A stretch of 64,000 nucleotides of DNA from Trachythela sp. YZ-2020. Its lineage: Eukaryota > Cnidaria > Anthozoa > Malacalcyonacea > Clavulariidae. A model generated the notes under the pieces. It was not told the origin of the DNA, did not search any database, and was given only the letters and a program-made list of their open reading frames with translations. The stretch lies in assembly GCA_016169945.1 (NCBI GenBank), contig JADLSH010000318.1, forward strand, positions 2,142,501 through 2,206,500. The letters are read 5' to 3'. Of this stretch, positions 12,275 to 24,200 are shown piece by piece. A program made the translations under genes and the position numbers. Within the stretch, counting starts at the first letter, position 1. The number at the start of each line of letters is the position of its first letter.

Positions 12275-15200
12275 CTATGATCTGTCATTTCTTGATCTAT
12301 CGCTAAAAGGTCTTGGCATCCGGCCTTGGAGTATATCTAATGGAGAGAGTTTTATATCATTAGGTGGCAAACTTGTTCTTATCCATCGAGGCCAACGAGA
12401 GACGAGCGTCTGAACTAACGTTTTTGGGAAAGTATTGACTGTATTATTAACTGGCATATTAATCCATAACAGAGATTGGAAATTTTCTTTCTCTTGTAAA
12501 AATTCTTCAAGACGTGCGACTGTCTCTGTTGTTAGATTGTTCCCTTTCAGTCCTGAAAGATAAAAGAAAATGTGCCTTTCACCTCTGCGATTGGGGCACA
12601 GAATAGGAAATGACCAGAAAAGGCCACTCAGCAGTGCAACGTGACCCCCTATTTTTATGCAGTTTTCTGGCCAGAATAATGGCGGACGCGCCAGTTCAGC
12701 GTGTTCATTGGCCAGAAAATGCAATTGACTAGTTAGAATAACTGTAATGAACATGAGTAGTAGTGTACCGGGCTTAATGGACCCCCTTTCATGCACATAA
12801 TTAGCACACGAACTAATTTATTCATGAACCAATGGTACGAACTAATTTATTCATAAACCAAATTAAGTATTAGCTAATTTATTCGTCATTGATTGAGTTA
12901 ATTTATTCCTGTCGCAAAACAAGACGAGCTATATTTTTCGAGATAATTTATGCTATATTTTCTGAGATAATTTTTTCGTAAAACAACGCGAGCTATTTTC
13001 AGATTATTCCTGGTCGCAAAACAACGCGAGCTATTTTCAGAGTGTCATTTTGTTTCAAAATGTCAGAGCAAGCAGAGCAGATAATGTTAGATGTTTTAAG
13101 GGAAAATAATATAGAAATAAGTACGGAGAGTTTATGTTCAAGGCATGACTTTTAAATCCTATCTTATTTCCTTAAGAGTCATCCTGCCCGGATGGCCGAG
13201 TTGGTAAAGGCGTTAGACTTAAGATCTAATGTGCGTTGCACTTCGTGGGTTCGAGCCCCACTCCTGGCAAAATACTTTTTCTCTTTGAACTCCATAATTC
13301 GATTTAAATTGCTTAAGCAGGGCAGATGTGTATTCATTTTGTGTTAGACTACCATGGACCCCAGACTTAAGGCTTGTTTTTGCTTGCAGATTTCTGGACC
13401 GTCTGGTTCTGGCAAAACTGTTTGGGTTAAGAAGTTTCTTGAAAATATAGATAAAATGATTGACCGAAAAGTTGATCAAATCATATATTGCTATGGAGAA
13501 TACCAGCCTATTTTTGATGAAATCCGACAAAAAATACCAAAGATACAATTTTACGAAGGCTTCCCAGATGTCAAAAGTATGACTGATCCATCGTTTCATA
13601 CCGTAATGATAATTGACGACCTTCAAAATGAGTTACTTGATAACTTAGAATTAGCAAACTTATTTACAAAAGGCAGTCATCATAGATCAATATCCGTGAT
13701 ATTTTTGCAGCAAGCTTTGTATAATAAAGGCAAATTTTCTCGCTTATGTTCGCTCAATTGCCACTATATGGTGGTGTTCAAAAGTCCCAGGGATCAAACA
13801 GTTATTTCTACACTTGCTCGACAAATGTATCCGGGCTGCGGTCAGTACTTAACTGAGGCTTATAAAGACGCCACGGAAAGGCCTTATTCGTACTTGTTTA
13901 TAGATTTACATCCACAAACAGAAGATAAATTTAGACTTCGTTCAAAAATATTTCCCGATGATTGGCAGATTGTTTATGTACGAAAATGATAAAAAAAGCA
14001 GAGTTTTCACAAACGCGAGTCATTTCACCATGTCCGTTCACATGAGAAGGAACCTTCATTTGCTAAAGGCTTTACAAAAAGGAAAGCCACAGTTACGCAA
14101 GGCGATTTTAAAACACGTAGAACCAAGTTGTATAAAAGCAATTTGTGATTGTGTGTTGAATATTTTAACAAGCGTGGTTAAAATATCGTCACCTCAAAAG
14201 AGGAAGCTGTCAAAACATAAAAATCATTTAAGGTTGTTAGCCGACAAAAGAGCATCTCTGAAAAGGAAGCGAAAAACATTAACGCAAAAAGGGGAAGGAT
14301 TCCTAAATTTAATACTTGAACCCGTTTTGAAAGAGCTCGTGTCGTTAATTGAGTGAGATTATGAAGCATTCAAATAAAATGATTATGATTCCGCAAAACA
14401 CCTTTGATAATTATATGAGGCAACAAAATCAAATAATCCCACCGACTGTTAAAAAAATGGCCCAGTTAGACGATGAGATGAAATTGATTTTGGAAAGTAC
14501 TGATACTACACAAGAGGAAAAAGCGAAGCTTTACAGTCAAACGTTAGAGAACTACCTTCATTTCAAGGCAAAACAGACAGATGAAAGGACCGTACCCATT
14601 TCGGTTACGCTCTCAGAAGTACCAAAGAGAGCGGCAGTCATTAATTCAACCGACCCAATTAACAGTGCTATTAACAAAGACAAAATGACAGTGGGCGAAA
14701 TTGTTGAAGTTTTACCAAAAACATTACAACCTAAAGCAAAAATGATTTTGCGACGAATTCAGGATAATCCTGATGTTTTAAGTTGGACCAATCGGGGCGA
14801 AGTGAAATATAACGGAGAAACTTTGTCAAATACAAATATTACTAATCTTTTAGGCGATTCGCTTAAATACCGAAAAAACAATAAGCCTAAAGGATACGAA
14901 ATTTTTACAAAAGCATTGAGTGAAATTAATCTTCCAGAAGATTTAATACGCAACCCTGAACGACTTCAGCTTTTCAAAACTCATGTGTACGAAAAAACAC
15001 CGGACAAGGAGAAAGACTCACCCCAAAAAGACAAAGAAGAATATTCGCCGGTGAAGAAAAGGGCTAGAAAACTACAGTGGAAAACTAACTTTTAAGATAT
15101 TTTATATATATATAGCTATGTTTAACAATTAAGTGAATAGTTTTAAATAAATTTTGAATGAAATAATCGAGCTGAGTGGAGTAATTTTTATTATTTTCTC

Positions 15201-18200
15201 ACACACAAAAAGTGACATTTGTTTCACCTTATGGATTATAACGGCGCCAATGGCAAGTTTCTGCCGTTGTGTGCATTATATCACATGTGGAACATAGTTG
15301 GGTACTGTCCCACTGCTGACGACAGTGCGCGCATGTTTCCGGGTTTCCATTCCTCCGTTGTTCTCGCCTCCATCTTCGAACGCATCGTTTATGCACGAAA
15401 TGGTCACAGCACGCGGTTGAAATTGCACCTTTTCCTTGCGCTGGATTTCTTCCAGACAAATGTAACAACCCTCTTTCAATCTGAAACCTCTACAGTTGTC
15501 CAGATCATTCTCAATCGCGTGAAATAAGCCATAGGGAGGTGATTCCAGTTCTCGTCTTATGTTACGTTGTCTGCATACTTCATGCAAAGGAACTGCGCCA
15601 CGGCGAAACTTTTTCGGTCGAAGTACAGGCATCTTGCAATATTGTACTTCAGAAATATACTCGTAGAAATGCTTGTGTTGATTTCGGTTTGAAAAGTTTG
15701 TATAATAATAATTGACTATAGCATTTTCGGTTCTTGCTATTAAGTATTGAATATCAAGAATCATTAATTCACTAATGACTGAACATATTGTTACTTTACG
15801 ACATTGCCCAGTACCACAAAGGAACCTTTTCGGTTGTTTAATAGGCTGCATCTTTCAGTGTTCATCTTTTCGGTAGCCTTATAGACAGCGAACACCACGC
15901 CGATTATAATGAATGATGTGACGCTCATTATAAGTTTGCCTAAACGTGTTTGGGCCAGCCGTATATAAGAAATCGTTGTGTGTCTGTTCATCGTAACCTA
16001 AGAAAACAATGGAAAACGATTCTCCTGGATGGGCGAGTATTCTCGACACTCTAACGTCAGACGAGTTGGGAAACCTAGAGACGGAGGCAATTTTGGAAAG
16101 TATTATTCAAGGTAAATACAGACGACTCCATTTCAATTATCAACAGACGAAATTGTGAGGGTTTTAATAACGATATTTCACCTTCCAGATGATCCATTTG
16201 AAAACTTCACGCAAGCTGATTGGCAAAAAATTGATGCTGCGATTGAGGAAAATGTTGGTCGACAGTCGAATGCTGCGATTGAAGAAAATATTGGTATGAA
16301 GTTGTATTGCTTTATAGGATTCAATTATCAACAGACGAAATTGTGAGGGTTTTAATAACGATATTTCACCTTCCAGATGATCCATTTGAAAACTTCATGC
16401 AAGCTGATTGGCAAAAAATTGATGCTGCGATTGAGGAAAATGTTGGTCGACAGTCGAATGCTGCGATTGAAGAAAATATTGGTATGAAGTTGTATTGCTT
16501 TATAGGATTGTATTTCATCATATTACTGGAAGGTCTCTAACGCATTATCTTTTGCTTGTAGAGTACCGCTGCAATGTGTGTGGGAATTTATACCAACACA
16601 GTTCCAGTTTGGGGAGGCACAAACGCCAGAAACACGGGTCGGCATCTGCAGAGAGCCTGACTAAGAGAGAAAATGGTAAGTCCGTTTCTTTTTTCCGCCA
16701 GGCATGTGATTTCAGTTGAAATTGTTATTCGAAAGATGATTTCAACCTATACTTTCCTATTTACCTAGAATCAAGCGAAACTGAGACGACAAACAAACGT
16801 CCCCGAACGGACCAGGCCGGGGCTGGTCCTTCAGGCGAACCAGCTGTAGAAGAAGAACCGAATGAACCAGCTGCAGAAGAAGAACCGAATGAACCAGCTG
16901 CAGAAGAAGAACCGAATGAACCAGCTGCAGAAGAAGAGGAAGAACCGAATGAGCAGCTTGAAGCAATACTTCAGCAGCACCGTGACATAATCAACGCCGG
17001 ACATCGCTTACATCACAGGCAAGACGTTTTTAATATTAGAGTAGACGATTCGTTTACGATAGAAACGTTAGTCAATCGTTTAAGGGGTATATAGACAACA
17101 ACGCAGGGCATTTAAAATTAATTTAAGTTTCAGCTTTATTTTAAGAAACGTAGAGACAGGTGAATTAAGGTTTTCTACGGTTCCCACAACACCAATTTTC
17201 TAGATACACCTATGATGATACATGACGATGCCACATTTAGACATTTTGTAGATGTGTTGCGAACCTTAGATGTGCTAGAATGGGTCAGATTGCAGCGCCC
17301 AAATAGTAAATGGGTATTTTTACAATTGGTCCAATGCTTGGTTACAGTAACTAGACTTAATGTTCCTATTGGAGCACCTATTCAGTTGCCGGAATATATA
17401 ATCCATAATCACGCGATTATTTCATTAGCTAAGGATCGCAAAACGGGGCGGGCTTTCGACGATAATCTCTGCTTGTTTCGTTGCCTCGCCTTGCACGAAG
17501 GGGCGGGTGAGAGGTATTTTGATCGGGCGACAAATGCTTTATATGATCGTTATCTCCAGGAAACCAGTCTGGATCGGGAGGATTTCGGTGGGGTTGACCT
17601 AAGTGAACTCGATATAGTCGAGAATTTGTTCGAGGTTGCCATTCACATATACTCGATTGACGAAGAAGGTTTGGCATTTTCAGTAAGGAGGTCTGTTGCG
17701 GAATTTCGACCTATGTATGTAAATCTACACAACGACCATTTTAGTTTCATCACAGATGTAAGTAAATTTTGCCTATCGTTCGCCTGTTCTAAATGCGATA
17801 AGATATTTTCAAAACCATATCGCCTAACTCGACATGAACAAACTTGTGATGTGAATGTTAAACATAAATTTCCAGGCCATACGTATAAAGTAGAGAAAAC
17901 CATTTTTGAGGAGCTTGAAAATTTAACTTTGGACTTTGAACCGCCGGACAAATTTTTTCCATATTTCCTGACGTGGGACATGGAATCTTTCCAGTACGAC
18001 ACGCAAAACGAAACCGAAGCTAGGCTCCAGTGGACAGCCGAACACGTCCCCGCCTCAATCTCCGTAGCTAGTAACGTTCCAGGTTATGAGTCTGCAAAAT
18101 GTTTTGTTACGGATGGTAACGCAGAACAGCTTGTCAGCGATTTTGTAGAATATATACATGAAGTAAGCGACATGGGTTACCGACTTTTGTCCGAAAAATT

Positions 18201-21200
18201 CGAAAATGTTTTCACCCAGTTGGACGTTATGGTTAGTAATTTGCCTGAAATCGATGAAAACGGGAAAGAACAAATTTTAAAATTGAAGAAAAAGTTTGAC
18301 CTTTTTTTAAAAGAAATGCCAATAGTCGGTTTCAACTCCTCTCGCTACGACATTAACGTTATAAAGAGATTTTTATTCCACAAATTGGATACAACTGAAG
18401 AGGATGGGGTAGGTTTTGTCGTAAAGCGAAATAATGCGTATATGTGTATTAAAACTGAAAGACTTAAATTTCTCGATATACTGAATTATTTAGCCCCTGG
18501 GTGTAATTACGACCAGTTTCTTAAAGCATATGAGTGTAGTGCACAGAAAGGGTATTTCCCTTATGAATGGTTTGACGACATAGCAAAGCTCGATTACGAA
18601 AGCCTCCCAGACCACGATGATTTTTTTAGCGCTCTCCGAAACACAAACATTAGCGAGAGTGAGTACAGTCACTGCTTGTCTATTTGGCGAAATGAAGGAA
18701 TGGTTACTTTTAAGGACTATTTGGTATGGTACAACAACCGTGATGTAGAACCATTTGTCGAGGCAGTGGAAAAATGTTTGAGTTTTACCAACCGAGAAAT
18801 TTAGATATTTTTAAAGATGGGATATCCGTTCCCGGTTTAGTAATGAAAAATCTCTTTTCCGACCTAGATCATAACACGTTCTTTAGCTTGTTTCAGGAGA
18901 GAGACAAAGATTTGTACTATACTTTTAAGGACAATATCGTTGGGGGACCTTCAATTATTTTCCATAGATATCACGAGAAAGACAAAACTAACATTCGGGG
19001 TGGGAAACCATGTAAGCGAATTTGGGGAGCTGATGCAAACGCATTGTACCTGTGGGCTTTATCCCAGCAAATGCCGTCCGGATATTATGTAAGGCGAAAG
19101 AAAGAAAACGATTTCAAAAAAGAGGAATATTTTAATAAGATAAGCACAGAATGGCTTGATTATGTTGCCCATCGTGACAACGTATCTATATTGCATGCAC
19201 ATAACCACGGGGAACAACGCATTGGCAGTTTTCTTGTAGACGGGTTTGATTCTGCAAATAACACAATTTACGAATTTAATGGGTGCTATTTCCACGGACA
19301 TAGCTGCGACCTAAACAACAAAGATTTTAACGAAAAGTGTAACTTACCTATGTGCGTACTATATGATCGCACGATGAATAGACAACGATACCTCGAAGAT
19401 CGGGGGTACAAAGTGGTTTCTATTTGGGAATGTGAATACAAACATATGCGTAAAAATGATGACGATTTGAAAGATTTTCGTAGTTCGTACAAGCAAGAAT
19501 TAGAATGTAAGTCTGGTATGTCTGTTGCACAAATAATTGCTTCAATCAAATCAAATAAGCTGTTTGGCGTTGTCCGTTGCGACATTCGAGTACCAGATGA
19601 CAAAAAAGAAAAATTTTCCGAAATGTGCCCCATTTTCAAAAACGCGGACATTCCTTTTGATTGCATTGGGGAACATATGCAACAATTTGTAAATGAAAAC
19701 AATTTAAACAAAAAGCCAAGGCGCGGGTTGATAGGTAGTATGTTTGGAGATAATATTTTATTAACTACCCCACTTTTGAAATGGTATATCGATCACGGAC
19801 TTGAAGTTACTGACGTGCACGAAGTGGTAGAGTTTACGCCAAAAACTTGTTTTCAAAACTTTGCAGATAATGTTAGTAATGCTCGGCGGAAGGGATTCTG
19901 ACCTCGAAAAAGATCATTGCGGATACGTGCAAATTGCACGGGAATTCAGCTTACGGTAGAACGCTCACAAATAAGGAAAAACATCTGAATATAAGTTACT
20001 GCGACGAATCAGCAGTTGGGTTAGCTGTCAACGATCCACATTTTAGAAAGCTGGATATTCTTGACGAAAATTATTATGAAATTTCGAAAACAAAGAAATC
20101 GATAAGCCTAAATTTACCAATTCAAATCGGGTTTTTTGTCTATCAATACGCCAAACTTCGTATGCTTGAATTTTATTATGACTTTATGGATAAATTTCTT
20201 GACCGTTCGGATTTCGAATACTGCGAGATGGACACAGACTCAGCATACGTTTCACTATCTGGTGAGAGCATCGAGGCTCTCGTTAAGCCTGAGCTTAAAG
20301 CGGAATACGAACGTGAAAAATTTAGTTGGTTTCCGAGGGATTATAACGCCGAAGTTAAGGCTTATGATACACGCACGCCTGGTTTGTTTAAAACAGAATT
20401 TTTGGGCGATGGGATAATAAGCCTAAACAGTAAAATGTATTTCTGCTTCAATGAATCACAGGAAAAATTTTCTTGTAAGGGAGTGAATAAATACACCAAT
20501 GCGATAGTCAAAGACACATATTTGAACGTCATTCGAAACAAAACCACGGGCCAAGCAACAAACCGGGGATTTCGTGTTAGAGGGAACAGGATTTTCACAT
20601 ACACACAGGTCAAAAACGCGTTTACTTATTTTTATGGCAAAAGAAAGGTTTTAGCAGATGGTGTAAGTACGACCTATTTGGATCTGTGATTAAAAAATAA
20701 CCATTTTATTAAGATGTCTCGCTCCGATATCGAATAATGTGAACAGGGCTTCCGGACTCGGCTATATACTTTTACGGAAAAATTCGACGTTCCAGTCATA
20801 CCCCACTATACACTCCGATTTGAGTGAGTCATAAATGATATGGTTTCCACGAGATATATCGATCAAAGATTTCATATCTGTAAAAATGGTTTCCATAAAA
20901 TAGGAATGCATGCGAATCTCCAAAGGTTATATCTATGTAGGCACAATTTTGATCGTTAAAAGTCTAATGCATGTGATGTTATTCGTAGCATGGTGACAGA
21001 TGCGCGCGACAAGCAGAGATTTACGTAGGAATGACTAGAAATTGACTTATATTTATCTCGATGATAAAATGCCCCCAGGCAACTATGAATTTAACTATCC
21101 AGATATTAATCCTGTGTGATTCATTAAATGTAAATATAGTGTGAAAACAAGCAATCAATGTATTAAAATTTTCTTTATTACTAAATAAATATTAACTGTT

Positions 21201-24200
21201 ACATGGTTTTTGAGTACTTTGCTATAGCCTTCTGACCAAATTTGTTGCGTGATTTTGCATGAAATATCTCTCTTACAAAAGCCGCAACAAGTACATCGTT
21301 TTGTACGAGGTTCCGAGTAAACTTGTGTTCTATTGTACTCGTAGCTATATGTCTACAACGATAGTATATAAAATAAATACAGAAATGTCCACAGACGCTT
21401 GAAAAAGGCGATTGAAGAGTCCGACGATTGCGTGTCCATTTCGAACAGTTTTTTGCCAGGAATGATACAAATGACAATGTGTACGCTTCGGGATCTTGGC
21501 CAAGAGAGTCAAAAAATTCACCATGTGTAGGACTAGCAAACCAAAACGCGACCCAATGTGAGCCAGGCATGTTACTTCGATCGACATTTGCCACATAGGC
21601 TTTGGGGTAACTATCCACTGTGTCAGGCAGTTTATCCGATGCGTAGACGCCACCAAACACATGTTTAGTGCAATTATCGGAGCGTAGAATTTTCTCTATC
21701 GTGGTGGAGTTCATGTGCTGAAGTCAAATATAATGTTTCGGCTCTTGTCTATTTCGATAAGGCTCTCAAACTCGGCGTAAACTAAACAGGTGACTGTATT
21801 TGGCAGAGCTCGCGCAAACTGAATACTTAAGCGAACGTTTCCAGTTTTTACAGGATTAAAATGTTCTGAGCTGGTAAGATCCGGAGTGAGATCTATAGCA
21901 TACAGTGTATATCCTTTGCCGTAATCTTCGCGACTGATAAGATTTCCAGAGTCGGCAAACATTTTATCCATGCCAGAAAAGAGAGTTTCATAACCACGTA
22001 TATACAAGCCATCGCCTCCATCACCAAATTGAACTTGAATAGGTTTGTGCGAATCCCCGTTGACAGACAACCCAACTTGCGTGACGTTGTAGTGATGAAA
22101 GTTGAAGGCATTTTTGCCATAACTGCCGTGAAAAGCCTCGCTATGAACTAAAGCTATTACAACACGTTTCGGTAATACACCTAGGAACACATTTTCCCGA
22201 TCTAAAGACAGCAGACCTTGCGGAATTGCTATAGATTTCACCTCCACTCTTGAAATGGGATATTTTGCCGTTGTTTTGTCCAAAAACTTTTCGTGATCTA
22301 AGCGAAGGGTTGGACTTACACTCACGCGACGCATGCGCAGCACGGCTTCTTCAATCAGAACTTTATATGCCGGATTTTCACCACCTGCCATTAAGCAAAA
22401 ACTGTTCGCAGATCTAACCAATTTAACTTTAATGTCGACTCCTGGAATAATCAGGCGTTCTTGAAAGCATATGTCCGCATGTAAAGGACCGGACATATCA
22501 CAACTTCTGCTTGTCGCTACAAAACCGTGTCGCTTTTTTAAACCCATGTTTGCGTTAGCATCGAGCGCTCCTGGGTTATGTACATCCATTTTACCAGCAG
22601 TATCCATAAAGAATAAACTAGTTTGCATACGCGATCTCATGGCTGCCGGACCGAAATTAAGTAATGTCTCGATCATGGCGCGGTAAGAATAAGTTGTTGC
22701 GCTTGGCGTGACCAATTTATCGTTGAGTGAAACATTCACTTGACTAAACAGCGACTGCAAGAATAGATTCTGCGGACCCACTTGATCATCACCTCCGATG
22801 TTCTCTCCATCAGCAGCTTTTACTTTAACTTTTACGTACAGTTGCATGCGACTAGGGTCTAAATAATCTTCTCCATTGCCCGGAACAAAAAATTCGATAG
22901 GCGCTGAATCTTCACCAAGTGTTGACACCGGGTAATAATCCACAAATTTACTTTTCTCGACCGCCACTTGCGTGGGCGGGACGCTAAATAGACTTAATTC
23001 ATCTTTACTACAGGCTTCGGAATCGTAATGGATAGGCTTCAGCATCGTTTAGTTACCAAATATATCGCTGTATGCCAACTTTTTCTTGGTCTTTGACTTA
23101 GGTGTGTTCGCCTTGCGAGGTTTTTTCGACTGACTGACAGTTTTAACTTTGCCTTTCCTTTTAATCCCCCTGCCATTACCACTTTGCATGTTTGATTGAG
23201 TGTGACTAATTGCTTTTTGTTTCATATTTCCAGCTGCCTCGCGTAAACGACTCGCGGTTGCCGTTTTTATATTTTTCCCACTAAGTAAATCTTCTCCAAT
23301 GGCGACACCTGTCTTTAGGGCCTCTCGACCTACTTCTTTACCTCCCCGAATTAAATACGGAACTGCACTGCGAAATAATCTTCTAAAAATTCCTCCTAAA
23401 CCATTCCCTGTTTGTGTTCGAAATCTACCAAATCCTCTTTGTCTTCTTGCTCCTGAAAAGACTGGCAGAGCGCCTCCGGTTTGCCACTGTTGCATATTAA
23501 AAGTATATTGAATGGTTTGGTCGAAGGTGAAGTGTACAGATTGACCGACCGTACTCAAATGGCACTCGTCTCCCTGACTCGTCCGTTATATGCACTTCCA
23601 ATGTTTCAAATCGCTTCGTACCGATTGGAATATATAACGGATTCTGGTACGTTTTTGTAATTGTATCACCGTAGTTTCCCTTAATTTGAACTGCACGCAG
23701 CAACGGCACTTTTTTGTCACCAACAATTTGATCGCTCACAATGTCGCAATACACAAACATGGATGAGAATCCTGCATTAATATCTGCTGCATAGGGGGAT
23801 GTTGTTTTCTTTGTGACATAACAGTCTTGATCAAAACCTAACACTGCAGCAATATCACCTGTGAACCAGACGCTCGCTTGCTTTTTCACATCTATCGTTA
23901 CTTTACGTGTGCGCCGATTATAGGTAAACTTAATTTTGTCTTGAACATCTTTCGACAGGCTTCCGTTTAAATTTTTGACAAAATCAAGTATGCTCTCGTA
24001 ATGCCCGCTTTCGATTACCGGTGCATGTCGTTCACTCCCCACCATATAGATAAATGTTTGTTGTGTACCATGTCGTATTGTACTCCATGTATTCGAGTAT
24101 TGAATTTCAACAAGAGCTACCTCCCAATCGCCTGTTAGGGAAATCGTTTCTGGAAGTTTCACTTTGAAATTCGCCACTGTGTTTGAAGGAAATATGTTCA

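Noticed and set aside
15276..15527. Plus-strand 102-residue frame at 15219-15527
   Set aside because: It is the antisense shadow of the RING-H2 gene, whose zinc ligands are on the minus strand.
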